Shown here piece by piece: positions 24,359-32,658 of a DNA stretch of 64,000 nt. Below the pieces are notes generated by a model. The model had not been told where the DNA came from and ran no database searches. It was given only the letters and a program-made list of their open reading frames with translations. The number at the start of each line of letters is the position of its first letter. The stretch's first letter is position 1. The stretch is from Labrenzia sp. THAF82. Lineage in GTDB: Bacteria > Pseudomonadota > Alphaproteobacteria > Rhizobiales > Stappiaceae. The stretch lies in the NCBI RefSeq assembly GCF_009363435.1, contig NZ_CP045354.1, positions 3,810,501 through 3,874,500 on the forward strand, in the 5' to 3' direction. A program made the translations under genes and the position numbers.

Positions 24359-26347
24359 CTACCCTGTTCCTTCAAAAAGGAATTTCTGGACGAGAGCTGC
24401 CCCCTTGTCGAAATTTTGACGAACAGTTTTGTCCTGGAAAAAATTCACTCTTGTACGCCATGTGACAGGGTCGGCTGTGAACTCTGGTGCACTATCCAAC
24501 AAAGCAGCTCTTTGGTTCGTAAAACGCTGAAGTGTCTGTAACGCCTCGTCTTCTCTTCCGGAACAAATCAGCGCAGCGACACGAGTCGTTAAGCCCCCGA
24601 CACTTAGTCCTGCCCCGCGCTCGATTTGCGTGATTGCGCTTTCATAGTCATCCGACGCGAAGTAGATGTTTGCGAGATACTCATAGAATACACGCGGCAC
24701 AAACGAGAATAGATTAAAGGCTCGTTCGGCAGTCGCGCGCGCTTCTTCCACGTCTCCGGAAAACGCCAAACCTTCGGCAACAGACATGAGATTTGCCGGG
24801 TCTGATGAACTTAGCCTACCCGCATTCTGAAAGGCACGCCGTGCCTCGTCCGGTAGATTAGACAAAATGAGAGCCCAACCATAAACACGTTGGTTGGTTG
24901 CTTGCCAAGGATCAAGAATTATAGCCTTCTCAGCCATATTCAAGAGACCGCCCATGCCATCTTGCGTTGTCCTATCATGAAGCGGAAAATGAAGTTCCTG
25001 TTTCATGATGATTGAAGCTTTGCCAGAATAGATCATTGAAAACGAACCGTTGGTTCGCTCCAAGTCATTGAGCAATCGCATTGCCTTTTCATCAGACTGT
25101 GGAGTGAAATCCCACAGCAATGCTTCGGCTTGGCACCAACGAGCGAAAATTGAGGTGTTGGAGGGATTTCTCAGTCTTGAAGTTGCAAAAGAATGTATTC
25201 TGCTGACGACCTGACTTGCTGCCGGAGCGATGCCGTCCCAGAGACCAAGGTCAATGATTTCGTTAAAGACAATTTGCCCGTTGCTGCGGTCCTCAAACTG
25301 GATCGCAATCTTTCCACTGCGTTCGTCATGCCTGAACCGCAATTGGTAACTGCCCAATTCATGACCATGAACCAGTGTCGGTTTTGGAAAGTTTTCTTCG
25401 CCGAAATACTCCGACTCATAAAGATCGAAAGACTTGAAGGAAGACAGGCCTGAGACAATCTCTTCGCGAAGATGGACTGCATCGTTCAGACCCTTCTTGT
25501 GGAGCGATGAAGAGATAATTGAAATCTCAGGAAGCTTGACGACCTCTTCGTTGTTTGAAAGCACACTATGGGTCGCACCAATATCCCCAGGGTGGTGCGA
25601 AACGCCAGCTCTTTTGCCTTCGGCTTCTTCCGCAATCAGAAGCGCCCGTGTTTCCTCATCAGGCTCCGCATCGAGATGAAGACGCATTTCGCGCTCGCAG
25701 GTCTTGAACTGCTGTTCAGCGCGTTCGGGCTGGCCAAGCTTCTTGTAGAGCCGGATAAGCAGACGGTGAGCGGCTTCAAAGGCAGGATCTATGGTGAGAA
25801 GAAACTTGCCTCCGGCCTCAACCTGCTGTCCGCCATCGTCTACAGATATCTCGTCCAGATGCCGAAAGGCGGCTGTTGAAACTTCAGAACGCACGCGTTC
25901 GCGTTCAACCTGGATCCAGTCATTCAGCTCCGGGTCAATATCTTCGAAGCCTGCCAGAAACTCTCCGCGCCATAAATCTGTGGCTTCACGAAAATCGGAA
26001 GCGCGCCCGTTTTCAAGCAGGCGCATCACCTCGTCCAAATCAGTGTAAAATGCGGAAGATCCAAGTTGAACATGACCAGGCGACGAGCGCACAACATCAA
26101 TGCCCGCGGCTTCTTCTGCGGTTTTGAGCTGTCGCAGCGCTTGGCGCATCGACTGCATCGCCTTGTGTCTGTCCGTACCGCTCCACAACAGATCGGCCAG
26201 TGTCTCACGCGGCGCAGTAAGTCCACTCATCCGGCTCAGATAGGCCATGATTGCCAGGGCTTTACGGGTCTTGACTGCGACCGGCTCCAAGTCCTTGCTC
26301 ATCAGCAAGGGCCGTCCTAGGCAAGCGAAACAATACGCCTTTGCCAT
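24359..26347 (-). CDS. BTAD/SARP-like transcriptional regulator with C-terminal TPR-type region
   Basis: The N-terminal region is an OmpR-type winged helix (about residues 1-90, CLGRPLL, KTRKALAIMAYLSR, TLADLLWSGTD), followed by a bacterial transcriptional activator domain with TPR-like repeats (WRGEFLAGFEDIDPELNDWI, LLIRLYKKLGQPERAEQQF). The C-terminal half looks like further TPR helices and an AfsR/CadC-like sensing part. The frame extends to 26428; the ATG at 26347 is preferred because GGGGA lies before it. It is convergent with the peptide genes and is the likely local activator of the RiPP locus. Confidence 0.82.
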   Translation of the reverse strand: MAKAYCFACLGRPLLMSKDLEPVAVKTRKALAIMAYLSRMSGLTAPRETLADLLWSGTDRHKAMQSMRQALRQLKTAEEAAGIDVVRSSPGHVQLGSSAFYTDLDEVMRLLENGRASDFREATDLWRGEFLAGFEDIDPELNDWIQVERERVRSEVSTAAFRHLDEISVDDGGQQVEAGGKFLLTIDPAFEAAHRLLIRLYKKLGQPERAEQQFKTCEREMRLHLDAEPDEETRALLIAEEAEGKRAGVSHHPGDIGATHSVLSNNEEVVKLPEISIISSSLHKKGLNDAVHLREEIVSGLSSFKSFDLYESEYFGEENFPKPTLVHGHELGSYQLRFRHDERSGKIAIQFEDRSNGQIVFNEIIDLGLWDGIAPAASQVVSRIHSFATSRLRNPSNTSIFARWCQAEALLWDFTPQSDEKAMRLLNDLERTNGSFSMIYSGKASIIMKQELHFPLHDRTTQDGMGGLLNMAEKAIILDPWQATNQRVYGWALILSNLPDEARRAFQNAGRLSSSDPANLMSVAEGLAFSGDVEEARATAERAFNLFSFVPRVFYEYLANIYFASDDYESAITQIERGAGLSVGGLTTRVAALICSGREDEALQTLQRFTNQRAALLDSAPEFTADPVTWRTRVNFFQDKTVRQNFDKGAALVQKFLFEGTG

Positions 26348-26390
26348 CAATTCCCCGTATTTGAACATCAGCATCGGTGTTGTCGTGGTC

Positions 26391-26417
26391 ACGCAACCGC
26401 GGATAATACGCAACCGC
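26391..26417. repeat. Direct repeat ACGCAACCGC upstream of the BTAD regulator
   Basis: ACGCAACCGC occurs at 26391-26400 and 26408-26417, 44-70 bases upstream of the regulator start and in the gap shared with the divergent 85-residue gene. The 17-base step is not the 11-base SARP spacing. It may be a binding site for autoregulation; this is inference from position alone. Confidence 0.4.
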
Positions 26418-26530
26418 AAACACAACAACAGCTTATCACGCTTATTTCACGCCGCAACAGCATGATTTAAATGGATGGTCACCGCAGCGCGAAGCTGCAA
26501 ACGGCGAATCGAATACTGGTGGGTAGTAAA

Positions 26531-26788
26531 ATGTCAAAGACAGTCAGCAAACCGGACCTTACCGAATCCCAACAGGAACCGGCAGTTGAAGCGATTAAAC
26601 GCATGATCCGGTACACCAAGAAGGAATCGGACAAGGACGGGCGGACTTTCTGCTCCTACTTCCTCGACATGGCTCTGCAGTCGTTGGAAGACGGAACCGA
26701 GGATCTCGACAGCCTCCTGAAGACGAAGATCACACCGCTCATGGTGGGGCAACAAAGTGTGGAAAGCTCCAAGTCAGAAAACGCCTGA
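26531..26788 (+). CDS. Hypothetical 85-residue protein
   Basis: I do not recognise this small acidic, helical protein (SKPDLTESQQEPAVEAIKRM, then FCSYFLDMALQSLEDGTEDL). It has one cysteine and no membrane segment or signal peptide. The frame extends to 26471, but the ATG at 26531 is preferred because GGTGGGT precedes it. It is divergent from the BTAD regulator and followed by a good terminator, so it forms its own short transcript. A role in the neighbouring RiPP locus is possible but unproven. Confidence 0.6.
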   Translation: MSKTVSKPDLTESQQEPAVEAIKRMIRYTKKESDKDGRTFCSYFLDMALQSLEDGTEDLDSLLKTKITPLMVGQQSVESSKSENA

Positions 26789-26817
26789 CGGTTCCACACT
26801 TAAAGCAGCAACAGCTT

Positions 26818-26850
26818 GCCGCGCGCCTTACCGGTGTGCGGCATTTTTTT
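26818..26850 (+). terminator. Rho-independent terminator after the 85-residue gene
   Basis: A 10-pair stem (26818-26827 with 26833-26842, including two G-U pairs) with a 5-base loop is followed by seven T residues (26844-26850). This is a convincing intrinsic terminator 30 bases after the stop. Confidence 0.85.
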
Positions 26851-26931
26851 GAGCAAAACTTTTTTAAGACCGGACATCGGGATATGGAGCAGTAACCCGC
26901 ATAAATTGTCCCACACAAACAAAAGGAAAAG

Positions 26932-27008
26932 TGGCGACCCCGGCAGGATTCGAACCTGCGACCATTCGCTTAGAAGGCGAGTGCTCTATCCAGCTGAGCT
27001 ACGGGGCC
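26932..27008 (-). tRNA. tRNA-Arg (anticodon TCT)
   Basis: The minus strand folds into a full cloverleaf with acceptor GGCCCCG, D-arm AGCTCAGCTGGATAGAGC, anticodon loop CTTCTAA and T-arm GCAGGTTCGAATCCTGC. The CCA end is encoded. TCT decodes AGA. Confidence 0.95.
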
Positions 27009-27144
27009 ATTTTTGCTGTTCTGACGCTGCTGATAATTTACTGAGCGGCTGAAAACAACGTCGGAATGCAATAGGCAGAACCTCTTTCAACAAACAATCG
27101 GCGCCTACGCGACATTTCGCACCGGTCCGAGAGCTTGAAAGACC

Positions 27145-27450
27145 TCAATGTGTCCAGGGTGCCACCCGGTTGAACTTGAAGTTGTCCGCATAAGCCGCGC
27201 CGCGCACCTTGCGTTCCTGAGCTTTTTCCACCCGATACGGAATTCCGTGGCGTTTGGCGTAAGCAACCGCATCTTCCTGGCTCTCAAAATAGAGCCTGAT
27301 CTGCTGCTTCATATCCGATGAAGACGTGTAGCCCATAAGCGGTTCAACAGATTTCGCGGCCTCCGGCTCATAGTCCAGCACCCAGCGATGGGTCTTTGCC
27401 TTGCCCGATTGCATGGCGGTTTTTGCCGGACGATAGATGCGCGCAACCAT
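27145..27450 (-). CDS. NADH dehydrogenase-associated subunit, NDUFS4-like (ETC complex I subunit)
   Basis: The 101-residue protein has the NDUFS4 core: ARIYRPAKTAMQSGKAKTHRW at the N-terminus, then EPLMGYTSSSDMKQQIRLYF, and DAVAYAKRHGIPYRV. It is the alphaproteobacterial homologue of the mitochondrial 18-kDa complex I subunit and sits on the peripheral arm. The gene is normally found near tRNA or unlinked, as here. It is a phylogenetic marker of the alphaproteobacteria. Confidence 0.93.
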   Translation of the reverse strand: MVARIYRPAKTAMQSGKAKTHRWVLDYEPEAAKSVEPLMGYTSSSDMKQQIRLYFESQEDAVAYAKRHGIPYRVEKAQERKVRGAAYADNFKFNRVAPWTH

Positions 27451-27781
27451 GTGCCTGTGCCCTTAAACGATTTCGCAGAGTATCACTTCTGTTCCACAAG
27501 CTTTTTCCTGCCTTTTGGAAGGAAGTCAACACCTAGCCTTCTGACGGCGCTCCAAAACAAACCAAATTGCAAATTTTGCGTTTACCACTCGTTGGATTGT
27601 GACATCACGTGAGATGACGAAAGCTGCAACTTGTGCTATCAACTCTCCTAACGTGAACTTTTGAATAAAATAACAATCAAAAGGGATCGTCTTAGACAAA
27701 TGCACAAACAGATGCGTGATACAGCCGGTCTTTTCATGTGGGTATGGCGGGACCAAAAAGAACAACACAACAGGATGGCTT
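27451..27781. other. Intergenic region without a clear gene
   Basis: This 331-base stretch separates the NDUFS4-like gene (minus) from small unknown genes (plus), so it holds two divergent promoters. It is AT-rich near 27560-27690. No convincing frame, tRNA or repeat was found. Confidence 0.4.
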
Positions 27782-28015
27782 ATGCATTACCCGTTTCTCA
27801 AAAACCTGGGCGCCTCCATACCGGAGCACATTCAGCCAACGGCCGCAAAACCGGTCAATCTGAAATCATCAATCGACAAGGCAAACCTGACTGAAATGTG
27901 GGACATGATCCTGACACTGGATTATGGTGTGTCCGAAGTAGATGAACTTAGCCCGGAAAAGCAGGATGAGTTTTTAAATGTCATGTCCCTGCTTCTGAAA
28001 GCCTTCAATCGATAA
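27782..28015 (+). CDS. Hypothetical 77-residue protein
   Basis: I do not recognise this protein. It starts MHYPFLKNLG and contains a helical acidic part (LTEMWDMILTLDYG, ELSPEKQDEFLNVMSLLLKAF). No signal, membrane segment or cysteine is seen. The ATG at 27782 follows an AGGATGG site, while the frame itself opens at 27716. It is 24 bases upstream of another unknown gene, with which it may be co-transcribed. Confidence 0.5.
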   Translation: MHYPFLKNLGASIPEHIQPTAAKPVNLKSSIDKANLTEMWDMILTLDYGVSEVDELSPEKQDEFLNVMSLLLKAFNR

Positions 28016-28039
28016 CCCTGAACTGACCACGGAATTTAT

Positions 28040-28546
28040 TTGCTGAACCGCCCACAAACAGTTTTTACGGAACTCGGGACCGAGGCCATTGAAAATGGCC
28101 TTGCTGACCCGTTGCTGGCTGGCTTTTACGAGGCAGTCATGACGTCCGCTGACGGTAGTTTCAGGCAAACAATGCAACCTTTTTTGCCGCACCTGAGCCT
28201 GTGTTCGGACAAGGTAACCGATTTCGCACCGCCGCCAATCTTTTACGTTGGCAAGGAAAGTGGGCAACGTCAGCTTTTTGGTGACGATTGGGCAACCTCG
28301 ACCGGCTCAAACTCTGCACTTCGCACACCTGATGCCGACCTTGAAAGAGCGTCAGCTGAAGGCTATCGCAGTGCGCTCTCAGGCAGACCCTATTACGGCT
28401 ATGCCAGGACACCTATTTCCGTCGATGGACAGGAATATGAGATTGCTTTCGAGCGACTGATTATTGCCGTACGTCCGCATATCAGAGCCAACTACCGGAT
28501 CTGTGCGTATCTCGGCGTCATTCAGGATCTTCAGCCAACGTCCTGA
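28040..28546 (+). CDS. Hypothetical 168-residue protein
   Basis: I do not recognise this protein. It looks like a globular cytoplasmic protein with helix-rich first half and a possible PAS-like beta-sheet at the end (TPISVDGQEYEIAFERLIIA, then YRICAYLGVIQ). The start is uncertain: the longest frame begins at a TTG at 28040 without a strong ribosome site. Its 3' end overlaps the convergent gene by 29 bases. Confidence 0.5.
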   Translation: MLNRPQTVFTELGTEAIENGLADPLLAGFYEAVMTSADGSFRQTMQPFLPHLSLCSDKVTDFAPPPIFYVGKESGQRQLFGDDWATSTGSNSALRTPDADLERASAEGYRSALSGRPYYGYARTPISVDGQEYEIAFERLIIAVRPHIRANYRICAYLGVIQDLQPTS

Positions 28547-29228
28547 CGATCAATTTCGCCAGCCCGAACAAGTCGCTCCTGGTCGAATAGACGAGCCAGT
28601 CATCCGGCCTGATGTGGCCTGGCGCGATGTGCCAGTGCGTACCTCTCGGAACAAACCTGCGGTACCCAACCCGGACGCCAAAGCCCTTTTCTGCAGCCTT
28701 TGACGCCATTAGGCCATAAAGATAATCGGGCGACCATTTCAACAAGGAAACGAGGAAACCAAGCTGTGTCAGCGGTTCAGCCAGTCCCTTGCCTCGAATG
28801 TCACCTCTCAGCCATAGATTTCCGTGATAGACGATCCTGCCACGCATGAAATAGGCGTCGTGGGCATGCTCACTGCCAAAACGAACCTGTGGGTTCGGGT
28901 CGACAAACATTCTGCGTTGCTGCTGTTGCCAATGGTCTGCGAGGCTCCTGTCCTTAAGGTCTTCCACTTTGGCTGCCTGGACGGAAACAATATTGCCGCT
29001 GCTGTTATAAGCGCCGATCCAGAACGCAGTCGCGCCATGAAGATCGAAGAACCTGGGCGAGAAATCCTCCATCAGATATTTGTCTTCGGTGGATCGGATC
29101 GTTTTTTCAAATAGCCCAAAATCCGCGCTCTCCTTCAAGGACAGCCCGGTTTTATGAATTCTGGTTTGAATGGCGGCAATGGCCGCGGATATTTCCAGCG
29201 TGCCCTGCTCGTCCGGGTCCGGTCCCAT
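28518..29228 (-). CDS. Hypothetical protein, possible GNAT-type acyltransferase
   Basis: The 236-residue protein has a segment resembling the acyl-CoA loop of GNAT enzymes (GNLWLRGDIRGKGLAEPLTQ) followed by a helix and then GFGVRVGYRRFV. This suggests an N-acyltransferase fold, perhaps of the PEP-CTERM/autoinducer-synthase-like class, but no family is certain. The frame extends to a GTG at 29264; the ATG at 29228 has AGGCAGGG before it. It is convergent with the unknown gene at 28040-28546. Confidence 0.5.
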   Translation of the reverse strand: MGPDPDEQGTLEISAAIAAIQTRIHKTGLSLKESADFGLFEKTIRSTEDKYLMEDFSPRFFDLHGATAFWIGAYNSSGNIVSVQAAKVEDLKDRSLADHWQQQQRRMFVDPNPQVRFGSEHAHDAYFMRGRIVYHGNLWLRGDIRGKGLAEPLTQLGFLVSLLKWSPDYLYGLMASKAAEKGFGVRVGYRRFVPRGTHWHIAPGHIRPDDWLVYSTRSDLFGLAKLIVRTLAEDPE

Positions 29229-29511
29229 CTGCCCTGCCTGGCGCCGTCCAGCTTGTGAAGGCACCTCCCCTGAAGGATCAAATTCGTCGGAGTGCCAGAG
29301 TGTTCTTCTGTGGCGTGATGCACAAGGTCGCTTGTGTGAGCGCGCTAAGTTATCCCGGCATAATCAATGATTGCCCTATGATTAGCAGCAGCAATGCATG
29401 CGCCGTTGCTCCCAACCCGTCCAAAGAAAGAATCGCGTCAGCAAACACAGGCCAGAAGTCTCGACACCACGATGGCGCAGTCCTGTGTTCAAACCAATAT
29501 TTTGGGAAAAA

Positions 29512-29588
<77 letters not shown>

Positions 29589-29897
29589 ATCCGTTGATTT
29601 CGAGGGGTGTATCCGCGTTCGGCGTTGGCGTCAAGAGCGAAGAATTTAAGAGCAATCCAAGGCTTGTGGAAAGAGGTCCAACAGGCCAATCGAACTCAGG
29701 GCTGCATCGAACGCTCGTTCCCTCACCTCTCGATCTAATATTCCGAGAGACCGCGCAAGAAACTGCTCTAGCCTGGTGCCTTCATAACCAACCAAGGATC
29801 AAGTTTCTTGGGACTTGATCGCGATTCAATTCGAATTCTGTGTTTGAACACACCAGAGCCCCCAACCGATGAGTGTCCAGCTATCCTCGGCAGATGG
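29589..29897. other. Intergenic region upstream of tRNA-Pro
   Basis: This 309-base stretch lies between tRNA-Pro and the stop of the next minus-strand gene. It must contain the tRNA promoter. No duplicated tRNA end, integrase or convincing gene was seen. Confidence 0.4.
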
Positions 29898-30896
29898 TCA
29901 GTCCCACTCAGGTATGATTTCCACCTTCCCCTTCCAGCCATAGCTGCCTGCCATCGAAACCCTGAGCTCGCTCACCGGGTTCGCTGTGGTCGACAAATAT
30001 GGGTGCTCGAACTGATGGTCCAGGTCATCGAGGGTAATCGACCAGCCGCCACGAGGTTTAAAGTCATTGAGCCAGACCCAACCTGAATAGTAGTAACCCC
30101 AATTCTTGAAGTGCCGAGGATTGATGTAACGCCGCAAGACACGCTCACTCGTCACGCCCATTGCAACCGCACCGGCAACAGTTGAGACGTATTCGTTTTT
30201 CAACATGTTGTGCGGTATTTCGTAAAAATGGGTCGCTGCGTGGACAGCTTCGTTTGCGAGCGTACTGGCATGACGCGCATTGCCTATCCTAGGCATGAAT
30301 CGCAACTTGATCGCTTTTTCGTCGTCCAGGTATCCGCCGCGTCCTCCCAGGTCAGGATTGACGTCAATTGTAATTGCATTGGTTTCAATCAGTTCGGCAA
30401 TCTTCCGATAGTCCTGCGCACGCATGGTCGTCGCACCATGACTGATCGTGGGCATTCTTCGGGACAAATCCCTAAGAATTGTTGCGGCAGAATTGTTTAC
30501 ACCTGCCATGAAAGTTGCAGCCCCGGACCCTTTGCTGAAATGTGCAGGTGGGACCCAACTGGATGATGGGACGTATATTATTCCGTCCTTGCCATCAGCC
30601 GTTAGAGAACTGTCAAATTTGAAATTCCCGCTGGGGTCAAGGCGCCAGCATCCGACCGCGTTTTGTAAGTACCAATTCACTTCGAGCGGGTCCTGGGTCT
30701 GGAAGTTGAAAATGATCAAGTCCCAGGGGTTCTGGCGCCCAACGGCGCGTGCATGCGTCCAGAAGTTTCCGTCGGTTGCCCATCTGGCAGCAGCGGCGTC
30801 TTTCGGCGGCCAGGTTGAGATCAAGGACTTCGGTTTTTTCATCTTGGGCGCGCCGGGTGCAGGGCTACGGGCGGCACCGGGAAAAATGGAACTCAT
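29898..30896 (-). CDS. Unknown protein with NExxH motif, possible metallopeptidase-like domain
   Basis: I cannot assign this 332-residue protein to a family. The ATG at 30896 gives MSSIFPGAARSPAPGAPKMK, a short proline-rich start without a signal peptide; the frame itself opens at 30968. The centre has LANEAVHAATHFYEIPHN (about residues 213-230) followed by LKNEYVSTVAGAV. A glutamate-x-x-histidine with a nearby NE pair resembles the zinc sites of gluzincin-like peptidases, but the first histidine of HExxH is replaced by Asn. Tryptophan-rich flanks (VNWYLQNAVGCWRLD, GYYYSGWVW) suggest a secreted or toxin-like protein. It could be a T6SS effector, which is only speculation. Confidence 0.45.
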   Translation of the reverse strand: MSSIFPGAARSPAPGAPKMKKPKSLISTWPPKDAAAARWATDGNFWTHARAVGRQNPWDLIIFNFQTQDPLEVNWYLQNAVGCWRLDPSGNFKFDSSLTADGKDGIIYVPSSSWVPPAHFSKGSGAATFMAGVNNSAATILRDLSRRMPTISHGATTMRAQDYRKIAELIETNAITIDVNPDLGGRGGYLDDEKAIKLRFMPRIGNARHASTLANEAVHAATHFYEIPHNMLKNEYVSTVAGAVAMGVTSERVLRRYINPRHFKNWGYYYSGWVWLNDFKPRGGWSITLDDLDHQFEHPYLSTTANPVSELRVSMAGSYGWKGKVEIIPEWD

Positions 30897-31322
30897 GTTG
30901 CTTACTCTCAAATACAAAAAAGTCGGTCGAACTCGGCACCAGAAAGAAGCTCTGATTCTCAAAATCATCTATGGCTTCGCGGCTTCAATTCATGCGCGAA
31001 CAGCCAGGTGTTTTGCCAGCCAGAAACTTGCCTGCTTAAGCTGGCATTCGATGATTGTTCTATGGGTAAGATGCCGCAAACGGCGTGACCAACAATCTGT
31101 CGATCAACACGGCGAACGTAGCATTGCCAGGTCGAATAAAATGGTGATCGAAATCACAAATTTCCTGATGCCGAGGCCCGAAGACTGAGCTGGTGCCAAT
31201 TCGTAACAATCACGAGGGAAAGCGGCCTAAGGCAATACGCGCCGTAAGCGTGAAAGTGACGCTTAAGCAGCGATACGCGCAAAGTTTCCGCTACACGCCT
31301 CGTCTGCATTATCCAGAAGAAA
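30897..31322. other. Intergenic region with a CRP/FNR-like site
   Basis: This 426-base gap lies between two minus-strand genes and holds the promoter of the NExxH gene. The motif GGTGA-TCGAAA-TCACA at 31143-31158 differs in one base from a TGTGA-N6-TCACA half-site pair. No convincing gene was found. Confidence 0.4.
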
Positions 31323-31808
31323 CTATTCAGTCATCATAGAAGGGCTGGAAACGCCGTCACCGGGCTCAAGGCCCAGTTTAGCGGAGACACCGGAATTGAG
31401 TTCAAGCACGTATTTTGCCGGCTCACGCGACGGAATGACGTCTTCAGAAAACGGGGTCGTGTCGGCCGCGATTGACACGATCCATCCCTTGGCATCGATG
31501 TAGATGATATCGAGTGGCAGCGGTGTGTTCTTCATCCAGAAAAATCGGTCCCCCTCGCCTTCGAAAACGAACAGCATGCCGTGATCGGTGGCCATCTCTT
31601 CACGGAACATAAGCCCCCGGGCTCTCTGCCGATCCGTGGAGGCGACTTCTACCGTGAATGTGTGCTCTTTGTCGCCGGAGCGAACGATCAGCGTTTCTTT
31701 TGGCAGAGGCGCGACCTCGTCCTGAGCGGTAGCTGGTGAAAGGCCAGTCGCAGTAAACAACAACAAAAACGACAAGACGACCGAGTGAGCCACAGTGTGG
31801 GAAATCAT
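31323..31808 (-). CDS. DUF192 family secreted protein
   Basis: The 161-residue protein has a signal peptide (VVLSFLLLFTATGLSPATAQ) and a DUF192 domain with the conserved RARGLMFREEM, GMLFVFEGEG and FFWMKNTPLPLDIIYID segments. The function of DUF192 is unknown. The gene follows the two-domain cold-shock gene, a pairing conserved in alphaproteobacteria, but a terminator lies between them. Confidence 0.88.
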   Translation of the reverse strand: MISHTVAHSVVLSFLLLFTATGLSPATAQDEVAPLPKETLIVRSGDKEHTFTVEVASTDRQRARGLMFREEMATDHGMLFVFEGEGDRFFWMKNTPLPLDIIYIDAKGWIVSIAADTTPFSEDVIPSREPAKYVLELNSGVSAKLGLEPGDGVSSPSMMTE

Positions 31809-31873
31809 GCGTTTGGGCTCCGTTCACCGGCAATTGTTGCAACACTGGAATACATAGAAAGACCGTTGCCAAA

Positions 31874-31898
31874 CAAAAAGGCCGGAACATGTCCGGCC
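31874..31898 (-). terminator. Intrinsic terminator after the cold-shock gene
   Basis: Read on the minus strand, GGCCGGA and TCCGGCC form a 7-base stem around CATGT, followed by a run of five T. It lies 28 bases after the cold-shock gene stop and upstream of the DUF192 start. Confidence 0.82.
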
Positions 31899-31925
31899 CT
31901 TGAAATCAAATAAGCTGCCTATTCG

Positions 31926-32513
31926 TCAATGAGACGCCGGGATATGGGTTCCAGCACCCATCGGCCGGATTTCAGCCGCCATACGCCCTTTAGGTCCGGT
32001 CCCGAACCTGACCAGTACGTCCTGACCAGGCCGCAACTCCGTGATTCCGAACCGGCGCAGCGTTTCCATATGAATGAAGATGTCTTCAGACCCCTCTCCC
32101 TGGGTCAGGAAACCGAATCCTTTCACGCGGTTGAACCATTTGACGGTCGCTTTTTCAAAACCGCCTTCCGGCACCACCTGAACATGTGTTCTGGACGGAG
32201 GCAGCTGCGAGGGATGTGTCGCCGACGTTTCATCCATGGAAAGGATGCGGAACGCCTGCAGTCCTCGAGGCCGATCAAGCACCTCACACACAACGCGTGC
32301 GCCTTCATAGGCGGTTTGGTATCCATCCCGCCTGAGGCAGGTAACGTGAAGCAGGATGTCGCTTTCACCGCTGTCCGGCACAATGAAGCCGTAGCCCTTA
32401 CCGACATCGAACCATTTAATCGTTCCGGCGATCTCGAAAACATCAACGGCAACATCTTCCGTCATTGTATCGAGTGCGCGGGGTTCCCCTGCGGTTTTAA
32501 CCCCCATAGCCAT
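31926..32513 (-). CDS. Two-domain cold-shock protein
   Basis: The 195-residue protein has two cold-shock domains, each with RNP motifs: GTIKWFDVGKGYGFIVPD with DILLHVTCLRR, and ATVKWFNRVKGFGFLTQG with DIFIHMETLRR. A flexible proline-rich linker (HPSQLPPSRTH) joins them. Tandem-CSD proteins act as single-stranded nucleic-acid chaperones. The start at 32513 has GGGA upstream; an ATG at 32465 is also possible. It has its own terminator before the DUF192 gene. Confidence 0.92.
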   Translation of the reverse strand: MAMGVKTAGEPRALDTMTEDVAVDVFEIAGTIKWFDVGKGYGFIVPDSGESDILLHVTCLRRDGYQTAYEGARVVCEVLDRPRGLQAFRILSMDETSATHPSQLPPSRTHVQVVPEGGFEKATVKWFNRVKGFGFLTQGEGSEDIFIHMETLRRFGITELRPGQDVLVRFGTGPKGRMAAEIRPMGAGTHIPASH

Positions 32514-32658
32514 TTGTCCCGTCTCTGGTCCGCATCATTCAACTAAAGGCAGAATTCGACTCGCCCGTTAGCTGATTCCTAACAAAAGGATAACATTGTG
32601 CTTTGTGTCGAGAAGGGAAATTGTCGGACTAACCACAGACCATTTGCTCGATTTTCCG

